Positions 9,370-21,289 of a stretch of DNA of 64,000 bases are shown one piece after another. A program made the position numbers and the translations under genes. Source of the stretch: Anaerocolumna sp. (GTDB lineage: Bacteria > Bacillota > Clostridia > Lachnospirales > Lachnospiraceae). Where the stretch lies: positions 55,556 through 119,555 of the forward strand of contig JAQSXJ010000017.1 of assembly GCA_029256725.1 (NCBI GenBank), written 5' to 3'. The notes beneath the pieces were generated by a model. The model ran no database searches, had not been told where the DNA came from, and saw only the letters and a list, made by a program, of their open reading frames with translations. Numbering within the stretch: position 1 is the first letter of the stretch; each line of letters begins with the position of its first letter.

Positions 9370-11514
9370 TTATGCATTTACTGTTTTCTTTGCCTTCTTG
9401 TCTTTACTAACAGAGGGTTTGCGAACCAGTAAATAAATTAGAATAATAGCTAAAAGTAATCCAACAGCAGTTCCAACATTAAAACCATTTCCGGTAACAA
9501 AATTTCCAAGCTGGAACACAATAGTTGATACAATATATGCAAGAACTGTCTGATAGCCTACCGCGAATAATGTCCATCTGTTTGATCCCATTTCGCTTCG
9601 GTTAGCTCCAATTGCTGCAAAACAAGGTGCACATAAGAGATTGAATATTAAAAAGCTGTATGCAGATAACTGTGTGAATTCACTCTGCATATTTTTCCAG
9701 AACTCTCCACCATCTTCAGCAACTTCTGCAAAACCATATAAGATACCAAAGGTACCAACTACGTTTTCTTTAGCAATAAGACCTGTTACAGTAGCAACCG
9801 CTGCTTTCCATTCTCCCCATCCAAGAGGGATAAATATAGGAGCGATTACTCTACCGATTGCAGCCAGTATGGAATCTTCAATATCAACCATCTGGAATTT
9901 CCAGTTGAAAGTACTTAAGAGCCAAACTAAAACAGTTGCCAGCAGAATTATTGTAGTAGCTTTTTTAACGAAGTGTTTGGTTCTATCCCAAACATGGATT
10001 AATATACCCTTGATACCAGGAAGATGGTATGCCGGAAGTTCCATGATAAAGGGTGCCGGATCGCCAGAGAAAATTCTGGTCTTCTTTAAGACAATACCGG
10101 AGAAAACGATAGCAGCCATTCCTACGAAATATGCAGAAGGTGCAACCAGAGAAGATCCAGGGAATAAAGCACCTGCAATAAGTGCTATAATCGGAAGCTT
10201 GGCACTGCAGGGAATAAATGTTGTTGTTATAATTGTCATTCTACGGTCATGTTCATTCTCTATAGTACGTGTAGCCATAATTCCGGGAACACCACAACCT
10301 GTACCAATAAGCATGGGGATGAAGGATTTACCGGATAATCCGAATTTACGGAATATACGATCCATAATGAAGGCGATTCTTGACATATATCCACAGTCTT
10401 CTAAGAATGCCAGACACAGGAATAATACCATCATCTGAGGCAGGAATCCAAGAACAGCACCAACACCGGCAACAATACCGTCTAAAATCAGGGAGTTCAG
10501 CCAATCAGCAGTTCCAAGCGTCTCCAGAAGGTTATTGATGGCTGTAGGTACCCAATCACCGAACAAGGTATCGTTTACCCAGTCTGTCGCCATTCCGCCA
10601 ATTGTATTAATAGAGATAAAATAAACCAAAAACATAACAACTGCAAAAATAGGAAGTGCAAGCCATCTATTGGTCACAATTGCATCTATTTTATCAGTTG
10701 CACTCTTTTTTGAGGTATTCTTTTTATGAACTGCTTGTTTTACAACTTTACCTATGTAGGAATAGCGCTCATTGGTTATGATGCTTTCTCCGTCATCCTT
10801 AAGCTTGTTTTCACAATCCTGAACAACTTCCAAAACAGTTTTTAGGGTACGATCATCTAATGACAAGGATTCTAATACTTTTTCATCCTGCTCAAAAAGT
10901 TTGATAGCAAGCCAGCGTTCATTTGTGCTGTCTACTTTCCCTTTGATAATCTCTTCTATCTTAGCAAGGGCATCTTCAACCTCTTTTGAAAAACTGTGTT
11001 TTGGTGTAGCTGCTGCCTTTGCTTTTGCAAGTTCCACTGCTTTCTGGGCAACTTCTTTGGAACCGATTCCTTTGAGAGCAGAGGTTTCAACAACTGTACA
11101 GCCCAGCATTTCTTCCAGTTTCTTAAGGTCAAGGGTATCACCGTTTTTACGGACAACATCGATCATATTAAGAGCCATGACAACTGGAATGCCAATTTCA
11201 AGCAGCTGTGTACTAAGGTAAAGGTTACGTTCTATGTTTGATGCATCAATAATATTAATTATAGCATCCGGCTTATCATTAATAAGATAGTTTCTGGAAA
11301 CTACTTCTTCAAGAGTGTAAGGAGACAAGGAATAAATACCAGGTAAGTCCTGAATAATAACTTCTTTCTGTCCTCTTAGAGTACCTTCCTTTTTTTCTAC
11401 CGTTACGCCTGGCCAGTTTCCGACATACTGTGAACTACCTGTCAAATCATTGAACATTGTAGTTTTACCACAGTTGGGATTACCTGCTAAAGCAATTTTG
11501 ACTGTCATTTTCAA
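9370..11514 (-). CDS. feoB: Ferrous iron transport protein B
   Basis: ALAGNPNCGKTTMFNDLTG, QDLPGIYSLSPYTLEE, FIPMLIGTGCGVPGIMATRTIENEHDRRMTI. Confidence 0.97.
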   Translation of the reverse strand: MKMTVKIALAGNPNCGKTTMFNDLTGSSQYVGNWPGVTVEKKEGTLRGQKEVIIQDLPGIYSLSPYTLEEVVSRNYLINDKPDAIINIIDASNIERNLYLSTQLLEIGIPVVMALNMIDVVRKNGDTLDLKKLEEMLGCTVVETSALKGIGSKEVAQKAVELAKAKAAATPKHSFSKEVEDALAKIEEIIKGKVDSTNERWLAIKLFEQDEKVLESLSLDDRTLKTVLEVVQDCENKLKDDGESIITNERYSYIGKVVKQAVHKKNTSKKSATDKIDAIVTNRWLALPIFAVVMFLVYFISINTIGGMATDWVNDTLFGDWVPTAINNLLETLGTADWLNSLILDGIVAGVGAVLGFLPQMMVLFLCLAFLEDCGYMSRIAFIMDRIFRKFGLSGKSFIPMLIGTGCGVPGIMATRTIENEHDRRMTIITTTFIPCSAKLPIIALIAGALFPGSSLVAPSAYFVGMAAIVFSGIVLKKTRIFSGDPAPFIMELPAYHLPGIKGILIHVWDRTKHFVKKATTIILLATVLVWLLSTFNWKFQMVDIEDSILAAIGRVIAPIFIPLGWGEWKAAVATVTGLIAKENVVGTFGILYGFAEVAEDGGEFWKNMQSEFTQLSAYSFLIFNLLCAPCFAAIGANRSEMGSNRWTLFAVGYQTVLAYIVSTIVFQLGNFVTGNGFNVGTAVGLLLAIILIYLLVRKPSVSKDKKAKKTVNA

Positions 11515-11543
11515 TTTCCTCCCGTAATAAAGCTCTTATCCTA

Positions 11544-11765
11544 TTACTTGCTGACTTCTATTTGTGCAGCTTCATCTTTTCTGAGACTCAACTCATAACC
11601 TCTGATATTAATCTCTATAGGATCCCCTAAAGGTGCTATCTTAACAACCTTAACAGCTACACCACGGGTAATTCCCATATCCATGATTCGACGCTTTAGC
11701 GGTCCTTTCTCTCCGATGCTTAATACTGTTCCCGTCTCGCCGGGTTTTAAATCCCTCAAAGTCAT
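11544..11765 (-). CDS. feoA: Ferrous iron transport protein A (FeoA domain)
   Basis: LRDLKPGETGTVLSIGEKGPLKRRIMDMGITRGVAVKVVKIAPLGDPIEINIRGYELSLRKDEA. Confidence 0.93.
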   Translation of the reverse strand: MTLRDLKPGETGTVLSIGEKGPLKRRIMDMGITRGVAVKVVKIAPLGDPIEINIRGYELSLRKDEAAQIEVSK

Positions 11766-11776
11766 TTCTTTTCCTC

Positions 11777-11989
11777 CTAAGCTACCATGATCTTGGTTGC
11801 CAGATTTTTATTAATTGCTATCCTGACACCTTTTACCATAATGATAAAACCACTGTCATTTTCTGATAACAATTTAACACTTTCTCCTTTTACAAAACCC
11901 AAATCCTGCAAATGGCGCTTGATATCGTCCTTGCCCGTAAAGTCTACAATAACTTTTGTCTCTCCAATTCCAGCAAATGCTAGTGACAT
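11777..11989 (-). CDS. Second FeoA-domain protein
   Basis: KRHLQDLGFVKGESVKLLSENDSGFIIMVKGVRIAINKNLATKI. Confidence 0.88.
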   Translation of the reverse strand: MSLAFAGIGETKVIVDFTGKDDIKRHLQDLGFVKGESVKLLSENDSGFIIMVKGVRIAINKNLATKIMVA

Positions 11990-12085
11990 AATACCACACT
12001 CCTTTATTCATTATGAAAGCCATTATCATTTGTATAATATTATATGCCCATTGATTTTGCTTGTCAACGACATATTGTATTCAAT

Positions 12086-12100
12086 TGAAAATAAATATCA
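12086..12100. promoter_or_regulatory. Putative Fur box upstream of the feo operon
   Basis: TGAAAATAAATATCA matches TGATAATNATTATCA at 12 of 14 defined positions. Confidence 0.55.
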
Positions 12101-12343
12101 TTTTTAGTAATATTTTCGACTGATAATTATTTAACGGTTGCAATTATTACTTTTCGACCACACTATACTAAAGAAGAAACTCTATTATTCTGAAACTGTA
12201 AATTTACATAAAACCTGTCGTTTCTTCTTTATTCGCGGATCATGCGATATTGTTTTCATTTACTTTGATAAAAGCTCTGACTTTATTATTTAAACATTAA
12301 AACTCTAACATAAAAATCTCTATCTGATCAAAAATTTACTGCA

Positions 12344-13666
12344 TCAGTTCAATTTACCTAACAGGTAATTAATAAATTGCTGGGCGGTTCTTCCGGAACG
12401 ACCTCCATGGCTCATTTCCCATCTGTTAGCTTCCAATGTAAGCTCCTCGTCACTTAGTTGTATCTGCGGATGCTTCTCAGCCAATCCTTTTACGATGTCA
12501 AAGAATTCTCTCTGGTCAGGTTTGGAATAATTAATTGTAATTCCAAAACGCGCAACCAAGGACAACTTCTCCTGCATGGTATCACTTCTGTGAAGTTCAT
12601 CCTTTGACATGTCAGACCTGTCACTCCAAGTCTCACGTATAAGATGTCTTCTGTTCGAGGTTGCATAAATCAACACATTATCGGGTTTTATCTCAAGTCC
12701 GCCTTCAATGACTGCCTTAAGATATTTGTATTCGATTTCGAATTCTTCGAAGGACAGATCATCCATATATATGATGAACTTATAATTTCTGTTTTTGATT
12801 TCTGCAATAACTGAGGATAGATATTGAAACTGATGTTTATATATCTCTATAATTCGAAGTCCCTGATTGTAGTATTCATTCAGGATAGCCTTAATACTGG
12901 AGGATTTGCCGGTTCCGCTGTCTCCGTAAAGCAAGCAGTTATTTGCCTTTCTCCCCTGTACAAAAGCTTCTGTATTCTCTATGAGTTTTTTCTTTTGCAG
13001 TTCATAACCAATCAAGTCCTTAAGCTGAGATTCATCTGTATTAAAGATTGGAATGATATCCGGTTCATTCTGCTTTTCCTGTATACGAAATGCCTTATTC
13101 AGTCCGAATTTTCCAACTCCATAATCTTTGTAGAAACTAGTAACAACCTGCAAGAGCTCTTGTTCACCGGTAGCTTTTGCAATTGCTTCTGATAGCATTT
13201 TTATCTTGTCACTTACACTTTTGTTATAACGCCTCTCGTTTTTCTCAATTGCCTGGTAGTTAGTAATTGTTGTAAAGCAGTTAATCCCAAGCCGTTCTTC
13301 CACTCGGGTAAAATCATACTCCGATAGCTTTTTATATATCAGAAGGTCTGATCCAGCAAATACATTAACGGAACCTTCAAGTGTACCCTTCTTCTCACAA
13401 CTGATGCTAAAGGGATTCTCACTGACCGCCAGCAGATAAGCCAGGTAATTCTGCCACAGATTCTTATCAAAACCATAGTCAGTAGCCAGAACCAGCAACC
13501 GGTTAATCTGTTCGTAAATCTCACTGATATATTTCTCATTTGCTTCTGCTGAAACCGTTACCGGATATTCCTCATCCAGTCTTTTTATAATATCAGCCAA
13601 TGAAAAGAGAATCGAATTCTCTTTTGTATGTCTGTAGATAATGAGTTTAGCCGTGTATTGATACAT
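12344..13666 (-). CDS. DUF815-like AAA+ ATPase
   Basis: [60 protein letters not shown]. Confidence 0.88.
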   Translation of the reverse strand: MYQYTAKLIIYRHTKENSILFSLADIIKRLDEEYPVTVSAEANEKYISEIYEQINRLLVLATDYGFDKNLWQNYLAYLLAVSENPFSISCEKKGTLEGSVNVFAGSDLLIYKKLSEYDFTRVEERLGINCFTTITNYQAIEKNERRYNKSVSDKIKMLSEAIAKATGEQELLQVVTSFYKDYGVGKFGLNKAFRIQEKQNEPDIIPIFNTDESQLKDLIGYELQKKKLIENTEAFVQGRKANNCLLYGDSGTGKSSSIKAILNEYYNQGLRIIEIYKHQFQYLSSVIAEIKNRNYKFIIYMDDLSFEEFEIEYKYLKAVIEGGLEIKPDNVLIYATSNRRHLIRETWSDRSDMSKDELHRSDTMQEKLSLVARFGITINYSKPDQREFFDIVKGLAEKHPQIQLSDEELTLEANRWEMSHGGRSGRTAQQFINYLLGKLN

Positions 13667-13781
13667 CTTCTTACCTCCTGTACAAGTATTTATCCCGCTT
13701 GCTTAACGTGTATTAAACAGAATACTTATGCTCCGATACACCTGTGCTTACTTCATCAAGTAATAAGCTAATTATACCACT

Positions 13782-15920
13782 TTAAATACGAAACATGTTA
13801 ATCGCTTCATTTAAGTCTTTCGAATTCTCTGCCAATACTAAGGATGCTTCCTCTAAAGCTTTTACCGATGCATTCTGCACATGCACTGTATCTTCAACCA
13901 TCTCAGAAGCTGCCAGGGTCTGCTGTGAGATTGCCGAGATACTTTCAACAGCATTCAGTGTTCCCCCTCTTGCTGAATCCATATTAGTTACATTCTGCCC
14001 AATAACCTCCAAACTGCTTGCCAGCTTCTGGATTCCATCTCCAATATTTCTAAAGGTTGCAATGGTATTCTCAACAATGCCGTTCTGTTTGCTGACAATC
14101 TGCTCCGCATCTTTTGCAATACTAACAGTATCCGTAGTCTGTTTAATTATATCATCGATGACACTATTTATTTCACCAGCTGCTTTTATAGATTGCTCAG
14201 CAAGCTTTCTGATTTCATCTGCCACTACTGCAAATCCCTTTCCTGCTTCTCCTGCTCTTGCAGCCTCAATGGAGGCATTAAGTGCCAGTAGATTGGTTTG
14301 ATCAGCTATCTCATTGATAACTTGTATGATTCTTTCAATGGAATGGGATTTTTGCTCTAAGGCGGTGATATTATTCATAACGAATCTGGTAATATCATTG
14401 GTAGCTTCTGACTGTTTTGAAAGTTCTTCCATGGTACCGATTCCTTGGGTTATCATATTGTTAGAATTTTCAGCAATTATTTCGATTTCTTCTATATTAG
14501 TATTAACCGTCTTGATTTTCTCGGACAGCTCATCCATTTGCGCAAGGCAGTTTTGGGAATCCTGTGCCTGTCCCGATATACCATGGCCAATTTCATTAAT
14601 TGATACAGAGATTTCACTGCTGGCAACGGCTATGTTCTCTGAGGCTTTTAAGACACTGTCTGCCGATTCAGAAACCAACCTACTGACATTAGTAACTTTT
14701 AAGATCAGCTTTCTCATATTACTAATCATATCTTTTGTATTTCCAGCAAGAACAATGAATTCATCCCTGTGTTTGTGTTCCATGGATATGGTAAAATCGC
14801 CTTCAGCCAACTGCTTAAGACTTCGATTAATATGTTTAAGGCTTAAAGCGATACCTTGTGAGAGAAATGCTGCAATAAGAACAGCAATAACAGCTGCTAC
14901 CACCACAATAATAGTCGTAAAGGACTTAATACTGTCCGCTTGCTCCATAAAGCTGGCTTTTGGAATTAAAGCACATAGAACAACTCCGGTTCCTGCTATT
15001 TTATTGTATAAGAAAAGGTATTCCTTCCCATCATATGTAACATAATTCTGCCCTTTAGCGGCAGCTCCTGAAACTGAAGTCTGATAATATTTCTCTGTAG
15101 TAAAATGAAACTCTTCCTTGTTGTCTCCTAAATATATCGTTGACATTTCATTTTTCTTATCCGTACCAGCCTTAATAAGCATTTCATTTCCATCGGCTGT
15201 TACAACACCCACAATACTATCATCCCCAAAATCCAGATCCTTAAGGAAACTGTTGATTTCCCTTTTCTTTATGTCTATAATAATAACAGCTTCATCAATC
15301 TGAAATTTCTGCACCAGAGCAAAAGCATAATCTTCAGTTTTAGTACCTAATCTTTCATCCACTATAGGATGGCTTCCTATCCAGAAATGATCTATTTTGG
15401 TATCAGATATCTTTGTAAATATTGGATCACTTTTAAGCTCATTATAAAATCCTTCTGCCGAACGGTTAGAGCTAGTAGCAACCTGACTGTGAGATTTCGG
15501 AATAATATGTATATCTTCAATCATTGATTCAGAGTCTGTTTTCTTGACCAGATCTGTACTAAGACTCTGTATATATGCTTTCTTATTAAAGTCATCGGTA
15601 AAATTCTGATTCTGTATGTAATAATAAATTCCTGTATCTTTCGTATACAACGAAGCGATGGATTCTACCCCTTTAAAACTATAATCCAGATATTTAGCAG
15701 CCATCTTCATTGTATTTTCCGTAGATTTCTCATAATTGCTAACCAATCCGTCAGAGGCCTTCCAATATGATAATAATCCAAGCCCTATTATACAAAAGAT
15801 CGGTATTGCAAATCCAATAATTAATTTAAAGCGTATCCCCATTAATTTCTTCTTTTCCTTAACATTTATCCTCTTTTTGCTCTCTTTTTTCTTATCCTCG
15901 ATACGTCGACTTTTTTTCAT
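13782..15920 (-). CDS. Methyl-accepting chemotaxis protein with extracellular sensor domain
   Basis: TM-sensor-TM-HAMP plus [40 protein letters not shown]; start placed at [11 protein letters not shown]. Confidence 0.95.
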   Translation of the reverse strand: MKKSRRIEDKKKESKKRINVKEKKKLMGIRFKLIIGFAIPIFCIIGLGLLSYWKASDGLVSNYEKSTENTMKMAAKYLDYSFKGVESIASLYTKDTGIYYYIQNQNFTDDFNKKAYIQSLSTDLVKKTDSESMIEDIHIIPKSHSQVATSSNRSAEGFYNELKSDPIFTKISDTKIDHFWIGSHPIVDERLGTKTEDYAFALVQKFQIDEAVIIIDIKKREINSFLKDLDFGDDSIVGVVTADGNEMLIKAGTDKKNEMSTIYLGDNKEEFHFTTEKYYQTSVSGAAAKGQNYVTYDGKEYLFLYNKIAGTGVVLCALIPKASFMEQADSIKSFTTIIVVVAAVIAVLIAAFLSQGIALSLKHINRSLKQLAEGDFTISMEHKHRDEFIVLAGNTKDMISNMRKLILKVTNVSRLVSESADSVLKASENIAVASSEISVSINEIGHGISGQAQDSQNCLAQMDELSEKIKTVNTNIEEIEIIAENSNNMITQGIGTMEELSKQSEATNDITRFVMNNITALEQKSHSIERIIQVINEIADQTNLLALNASIEAARAGEAGKGFAVVADEIRKLAEQSIKAAGEINSVIDDIIKQTTDTVSIAKDAEQIVSKQNGIVENTIATFRNIGDGIQKLASSLEVIGQNVTNMDSARGGTLNAVESISAISQQTLAASEMVEDTVHVQNASVKALEEASLVLAENSKDLNEAINMFRI

Positions 15921-16125
15921 ACGAACTCCCATCTGTGTGTCTATGCACACGTATAAATCAGGATGTTTAATTACATAATAACTCCCATTGCATGCCACAT
16001 CTACTCGCAGATGTACTATTGCCATAAATCAGGGGGGTGAATTGTGCTTTTCAATACTTCACGAATTAATTGAATATTTGATGCTGCAATTATCCTTCTT
16101 CAAATTAACGCTTTATAGCTTTATT

Positions 16126-16173
16126 ACAAAAAAGTGTCGATGAACTACTCAATAAGAGTGGCCTCATCGACAC
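16126..16173 (-). terminator. Terminator after argS
   Basis: gtgtcgatga...tcatcgacac with T tract on the minus strand. Confidence 0.75.
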
Positions 16174-16248
16174 ACCAAATTTTACATCATTTTTTTATGA
16201 AATGCAAGTTAAAATCGCTAAAAATGACAGACAAATTTCTGCTTATTT

Positions 16249-18009
16249 CTACATTCTGTCTGGAGATTCAAATCCTAATAAATCAATACCGGTTTCAAGT
16301 ATACCTTTTATCAGAGTTATTAAAGCAATCCAGGATTTCTGCTTCTCTTTATCTTCTTCTGCAAGAATCTTATTCTCATGATAGAAGCTGTTAAATGCAT
16401 TTGCTACACCATAGAGATACTGACAGATTTTATGAGGAGCATACTCACTACCGGCTGTTTCTACTACATCATTAAATCTTGATGCTTCTAACATCAGATT
16501 AATTTCAGAAAGTGTTTTGCCTGGAATAAGTGCCTCTGTTGTAATACTGTCATTACCGTATTTCTGGATAATGGATTTGATACGCACTATTGTATAGAGT
16601 AAGTAAGGGCCTGTATTTCCTTCAAAGGAAATGAAACGTTCCAGATCAAAGATATAATCCTTGGATGCCTGATTAGAAAGGTCTCCATATTTTAAAGCTG
16701 CCAGACCAACGATTTTTGAAATAGCTTCTGCTTCCTGCCTGTCCATTTCTCTGTTTTCAAGTATTTTTTCAAGAACTTCATTACTGATATTACTGATAAG
16801 ATTCTCAAGGCGCATAACACCGCCGTCACGAGTCTTAAAGGGTTTACCATCTTTTCCGTTCATTGTACCAAATCCCAGGAAAGTCAGTTTGGTATCCTCT
16901 TCTACCAGCTTGGTTTTCTTAGCACAACGGAAAACAGTCTCAAAGTACAGTTCCTGTCTCTTATCTACTACATAAAGAATCTCATTCGGTGCAAACAATT
17001 CCATTCTTTCTACCATTGTGGCAAGGTCGGTTGTATTGTAGAGGGTACCACCGTCAGATTTCAATATCATACAAGGAGGCATCTCTTTGGTATCTGTCTC
17101 TTCCTTAACATCAACAACCAATGCACCCTCACTGATTCTTGCATAATCATGCTCTTTCAAATATTCTACCATACCGGGAATATAACTCTGTGCATCACTT
17201 TCCTTCTTCCAGAGATCAAAATCCACCAGTAGATTGTCATAATTTTTTTTCAAATCTTCAATGGATACATTCAGGATATGCTGCCATAGAGCAAGATAAC
17301 CGGGATCTCCGTTTTGCAGTTCTACCGTAGCTGCTTTCGCTGCTTCTCTGAACTCATCATTTTCCTTTGAATAAGCACTTGCTGCTGGATATATCTGCTC
17401 CAGTTCACTGATTGTAAAAGGTGCTTCTTTTGGATATTCACCTTCGTAATCCTTTTTAAAATACACTAAATCCGGCTGGTCCATCTTGATTTTCATCATA
17501 ATAAGACCAATCTGCAGCCCCCAATCGCCTAAATGCACATCACCAATAACATTATGTCCTAAAAAGCGATCAATACGTTTGATACTTTCACCGATAATTG
17601 CCGGACGTAAGTGACCTACATGAAGAGGTTTGGCAACATTGGCACCGCCGTAATCTATAACGATAGTTTTCGGTTTATCGGTTTTCTCGCAGCCATACTG
17701 ATTCTCTTTAGAAAGCTGCTTTACATAACCGGTTATAAATTCACTGGTTAAAACAATATTAATAAAGCCGGGTGCTACTGCTTCTATCTTCTCATAGGAA
17801 TTGCTTTTTGACAGTACTTCTACTACTTCTCCTGCAATTGCAAGAGGTGCTTTCTTGTAGACTTTAGCTGCTGCCAGCGCACCGTTGCATTGATATTGAC
17901 ATAAATCAGGTCTGTTAGAAAGTGTAACAAAGCCGTATTTAGTCTCATAACCACAGCTTTCAAATGCCTCCCTAACTTCCTTCCCTATGATATCAATTAA
18001 TTTCTGCAT
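16249..18009 (-). CDS. argS: Arginyl-tRNA synthetase
   Basis: ANVAKPLHVGHLRPAIIGES (HIGH-like), GFGTMNGKDGKPFKTRDGGVM. Confidence 0.95.
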   Translation of the reverse strand: MQKLIDIIGKEVREAFESCGYETKYGFVTLSNRPDLCQYQCNGALAAAKVYKKAPLAIAGEVVEVLSKSNSYEKIEAVAPGFINIVLTSEFITGYVKQLSKENQYGCEKTDKPKTIVIDYGGANVAKPLHVGHLRPAIIGESIKRIDRFLGHNVIGDVHLGDWGLQIGLIMMKIKMDQPDLVYFKKDYEGEYPKEAPFTISELEQIYPAASAYSKENDEFREAAKAATVELQNGDPGYLALWQHILNVSIEDLKKNYDNLLVDFDLWKKESDAQSYIPGMVEYLKEHDYARISEGALVVDVKEETDTKEMPPCMILKSDGGTLYNTTDLATMVERMELFAPNEILYVVDKRQELYFETVFRCAKKTKLVEEDTKLTFLGFGTMNGKDGKPFKTRDGGVMRLENLISNISNEVLEKILENREMDRQEAEAISKIVGLAALKYGDLSNQASKDYIFDLERFISFEGNTGPYLLYTIVRIKSIIQKYGNDSITTEALIPGKTLSEINLMLEASRFNDVVETAGSEYAPHKICQYLYGVANAFNSFYHENKILAEEDKEKQKSWIALITLIKGILETGIDLLGFESPDRM

Positions 18010-18123
18010 TTTTTGTCCTCCGTTAAAGCATCACATAGATTCCAGAATAGATATATCTATTCGTGGTCATTAAAAAATACTTTATCATAATTACTTGTTC
18101 CTGTAAATAACTATTCATAAAAT

Positions 18124-18161
18124 AACAAAAACAAGCCGAATCTGCTTGACGCTGCCGGCTT
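18124..18161 (-). terminator. Terminator after PspC-domain gene
   Basis: aagccg...cggctt with T-rich tail on the minus strand. Confidence 0.7.
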
Positions 18162-18200
18162 ATTTTTGTAGATACATATGGCTTACTTCCATATCAGCTT

Positions 18201-18401
18201 TTACGGTTCATTGGGTACTATAATTGCAGCAATCAGATATATCCAGATACCCGCTGAGGCACCGAAAAATGCAAGCAGTACAAACACCAATCTTACAATC
18301 GTGGGATCGACTTTCAAATAATCAGCTGCGCCACCGCATACCCCCGCAATCATTCTGTTACTTCTTGAACGGTATAATCTCTTATCCTCCATAATCTGCA
18401 C
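18201..18401 (-). CDS. PspC-domain protein
   Basis: KRLYRSRSNRMIAGVCGGAADYLKVDPTIVRLVFVLLAF. Confidence 0.93.
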   Translation of the reverse strand: MQIMEDKRLYRSRSNRMIAGVCGGAADYLKVDPTIVRLVFVLLAFFGASAGIWIYLIAAIIVPNEP

Positions 18402-18613
18402 CCTGCCGCATATTTAATTACCAGCCTTATGGTTTTTTATATTCCAACTGCTGGGGTAACCTGCGGCATTTCCTTTCCTATTTAATATAATTTTAACTAC
18501 TACAACTATATGGTATCTATAAGCAATCGAATTGTTAATCTTATAGCTATATTATACCATATATTTCTTTAGATAATGCACCCTGCGTTAAATTGCCTGA
18601 ACAGTTCTGGTTA

Positions 18614-19648
18614 TCAATCGATATCCATATCAATGCCACCGAAATCACAAGATAATAGCATAGTGTTTGCTGCTTTATTCTTTTGGGTTATTTGGGTATT
18701 GATACCGCTGTATCTTTCACCGTTTAATGAAAGGGAGCCAAGCTTACAGTTAACAGAATAATCGTAGTCTTCTTTATTACCTTCAAGATCCAGGTCAATA
18801 TAACCTAAGGAAGAACTAATTCTACTCTCACCTGTTATAACTCCGTCTATATCCACACTGCCAACAGCACAGTCAATTTTAGCATTATGAATAACTGCTT
18901 CACTTATTTTCAGCATACCTGCTGCTACTTCATAAGTGGATTTCTCATTGACATACAACTCATCTATGATAATAGATCCGGCTCCTACTGTTATCTTGCC
19001 GGTATTAGCAGCAAGTGTATCAGCATTAATAAGACCTGCTTCAACGGATAAGTCTATTTCTTTTGCAATAAAATCCTCCGGCAAAGTAATATTGATCTCA
19101 ACAGCGTTATTTCTTCCTTCCATATCTTCAAGATCAATGTCAACTCCGAACACACTTAAGGTTCCTGCACCACCGGAGGAACTATTCTTTTCCCTGATGA
19201 TCCATTTACCGTCCTTTACTTCACTTACTATTTTATTCTCACCGTTATCACTTACATCAATGGAAAAAGTATCGCCTTCCCTTATCTGTAGTTTTCCAGC
19301 CAATATATAAATTTTAAGTTCACTTACATCTTTATAAGTAATGGGATATACCGATTCCGTATCCTTATCATCAATGGATGCAACTTCTTTGGAATCATTG
19401 CCAGACTCTGTATCAGCTATGTGGTCCGATCCACTATTACTGTCCTCGTACTTATTATAATCGTCTTCACTATTATTATAGTAATCTTCATCAATCCAAT
19501 GAAACCAACCATTTACCAGATTAAAATTAACCTTATTCCACTTGGCATATACTTGATTATCCATACTAAAGGCAACCACTCCAAGAATCAAGCCGATAGC
19601 TATAGCACCTCCGGCAATCCGTAGTAAATTTTTCAAAAATACCCTCAT
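18614..19648 (-). CDS. DUF4097-like beta-strand-repeat protein
   Basis: N-terminal TM, repeated adhesin-like beta segments; overlaps DUF1700-like gene. Confidence 0.8.
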   Translation of the reverse strand: MRVFLKNLLRIAGGAIAIGLILGVVAFSMDNQVYAKWNKVNFNLVNGWFHWIDEDYYNNSEDDYNKYEDSNSGSDHIADTESGNDSKEVASIDDKDTESVYPITYKDVSELKIYILAGKLQIREGDTFSIDVSDNGENKIVSEVKDGKWIIREKNSSSGGAGTLSVFGVDIDLEDMEGRNNAVEINITLPEDFIAKEIDLSVEAGLINADTLAANTGKITVGAGSIIIDELYVNEKSTYEVAAGMLKISEAVIHNAKIDCAVGSVDIDGVITGESRISSSLGYIDLDLEGNKEDYDYSVNCKLGSLSLNGERYSGINTQITQKNKAANTMLLSCDFGGIDMDID

Positions 19649-20427
19649 GCGTATACCCTCCTTTTGTGGAAAATCTTGCCCCAGATCATCTTAATCCAGT
19701 TGAATACAGCGGGTATTGCTTTTCCTGCAATCCATATGGTAGCAATACCAAAAAGTATTCCAATACCTAAAACAATAAATCCACCACCTGCCAAACTTAA
19801 GCCCAGAGCAGGCGCTATGGATAATTGCAATACTCCTGATATAGCAAGAACGATACCCACAATCAGTAAAGCGACAGATACAGCAAAGAATGCTATCCAG
19901 ATACTAAACATCGTTGCAACTACTGCAACAAATAATCCAAATATTGTAGCTGCTACCGGAATTGCCATAGGAATAGCAAAAAATAAGAGAATAATTAGCA
20001 GTATAGTATTTCCAGTACTACGCTTGTTCTTATAGTCTTTTGTGTAACCTTCTTTGTTTTTGCTATAATTATTTTTATAACCACCACGGTTACCTGCTTC
20101 TGTGCTTTTATCACTTCCGTTAGTGTCTTTATCTTTATCGTTTCTTGTATATCTGCTGAAAACAGGTAAATTGGGTTTTTCCTGATAAGCATTATGATAA
20201 CCGTTCTCCGAAAAGTATCCTTCTTCTGTACTTCCAGACTCAAGGGATTTTTTGATACTGTCTGCTACTTCCTTTGGTGATCCTAATTCCTTTATAACAG
20301 TTTCTTCCTCTTCCAGTCCTGCTTCATCAAAATAATTCCGATAGAACTCAAGAGCTTCATTTTTTTCTTCTTCTGAAATATCTACTAGCAGATATCCCAG
20401 CTCTTGTATAAACTCATTCTTTGTCAT
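19645..20427 (-). CDS. DUF1700-like membrane protein
   Basis: MTKNEFIQELGYLLVDISEEEKNEALEFYRNYFDEAGLEEEETVIKELGSPKEVADSI. Confidence 0.88.
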   Translation of the reverse strand: MTKNEFIQELGYLLVDISEEEKNEALEFYRNYFDEAGLEEEETVIKELGSPKEVADSIKKSLESGSTEEGYFSENGYHNAYQEKPNLPVFSRYTRNDKDKDTNGSDKSTEAGNRGGYKNNYSKNKEGYTKDYKNKRSTGNTILLIILLFFAIPMAIPVAATIFGLFVAVVATMFSIWIAFFAVSVALLIVGIVLAISGVLQLSIAPALGLSLAGGGFIVLGIGILFGIATIWIAGKAIPAVFNWIKMIWGKIFHKRRVYA

Positions 20428-20744
20428 GAGACTTCCACCCCCACAAAAATGTTATTAATCTTAGCCGCGTAATTCTTCCATTCATATATATAAAGTTTTA
20501 ACTGGGCTTTTCCTTTATCCGTAATCTTGTAATATCTTCTGTTCCGGCCGTCAAATGCCTGATCATAGACCTCCAGACAATCCTCTTTCTGAAGTCGTCT
20601 GAGTACCGGGTACAGAGTGGACTCCGATATTTCAATAACCTGACGGATATCCTGGGTTATTTTATAGCCATAAGTACCTTCCTGATCTTTGGATACGATA
20701 CCAAGAACAATGGCATCCAGTAAAGCTGCTCCTGTATTAAATAC
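20424..20744 (-). CDS. PadR-family transcriptional regulator
   Basis: YGYKITQDIRQVIEISESTLYPVLRRLQKEDCLEVYDQAFDGRNRRYYKITDKGK; start probably at internal MVFNTGAALLDAIVLG. Confidence 0.93.
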   Translation of the reverse strand, partial: VFNTGAALLDAIVLGIVSKDQEGTYGYKITQDIRQVIEISESTLYPVLRRLQKEDCLEVYDQAFDGRNRRYYKITDKGKAQLKLYIYEWKNYAAKINNIFVGVEVS

Positions 20745-21289
20745 CATGATAACTTCTTCCTTTCTGACAGTTTTCAAAATAACCACTCAATAATCATACT
20801 AAATTTACCATTTTTATAGTACTGGGTATATTATATTATCCCGATCGCTATATTATATGACGTATAATATTGTTTGATAAATAAAATATAAACAATCACA
20901 GGATTATTGTCAAGATAAATTTGTGTTCTAATGTTATTTTAATAAATGGTTTTGTTAAAAAGGGATTATCATCTTAATCAATTATTTATTAATATCATTA
21001 AGATATTATTTGTTAGTTAGGATGTATTAGCAAATCATTTAACTGTTCTTAAATCCTCACTCCGCGGTTTTCTGCTTACAATTTTGAAAACGTGCACCTA
21101 CCAAAATCCCGCCATACAACCCACTAAAATGAAACGTCCAAACCTGCCACAATCATTTTATTAACTCAGCCCATATCAACTGGTTTGGTACAAAAAAAGA
21201 AAGCATAACAGTTATAATCTGCCACACTTCCTTTTCAAAAAACACATTACTATAATTTCAGCATCAAAAGCCTTGTTTCCATACGATTT

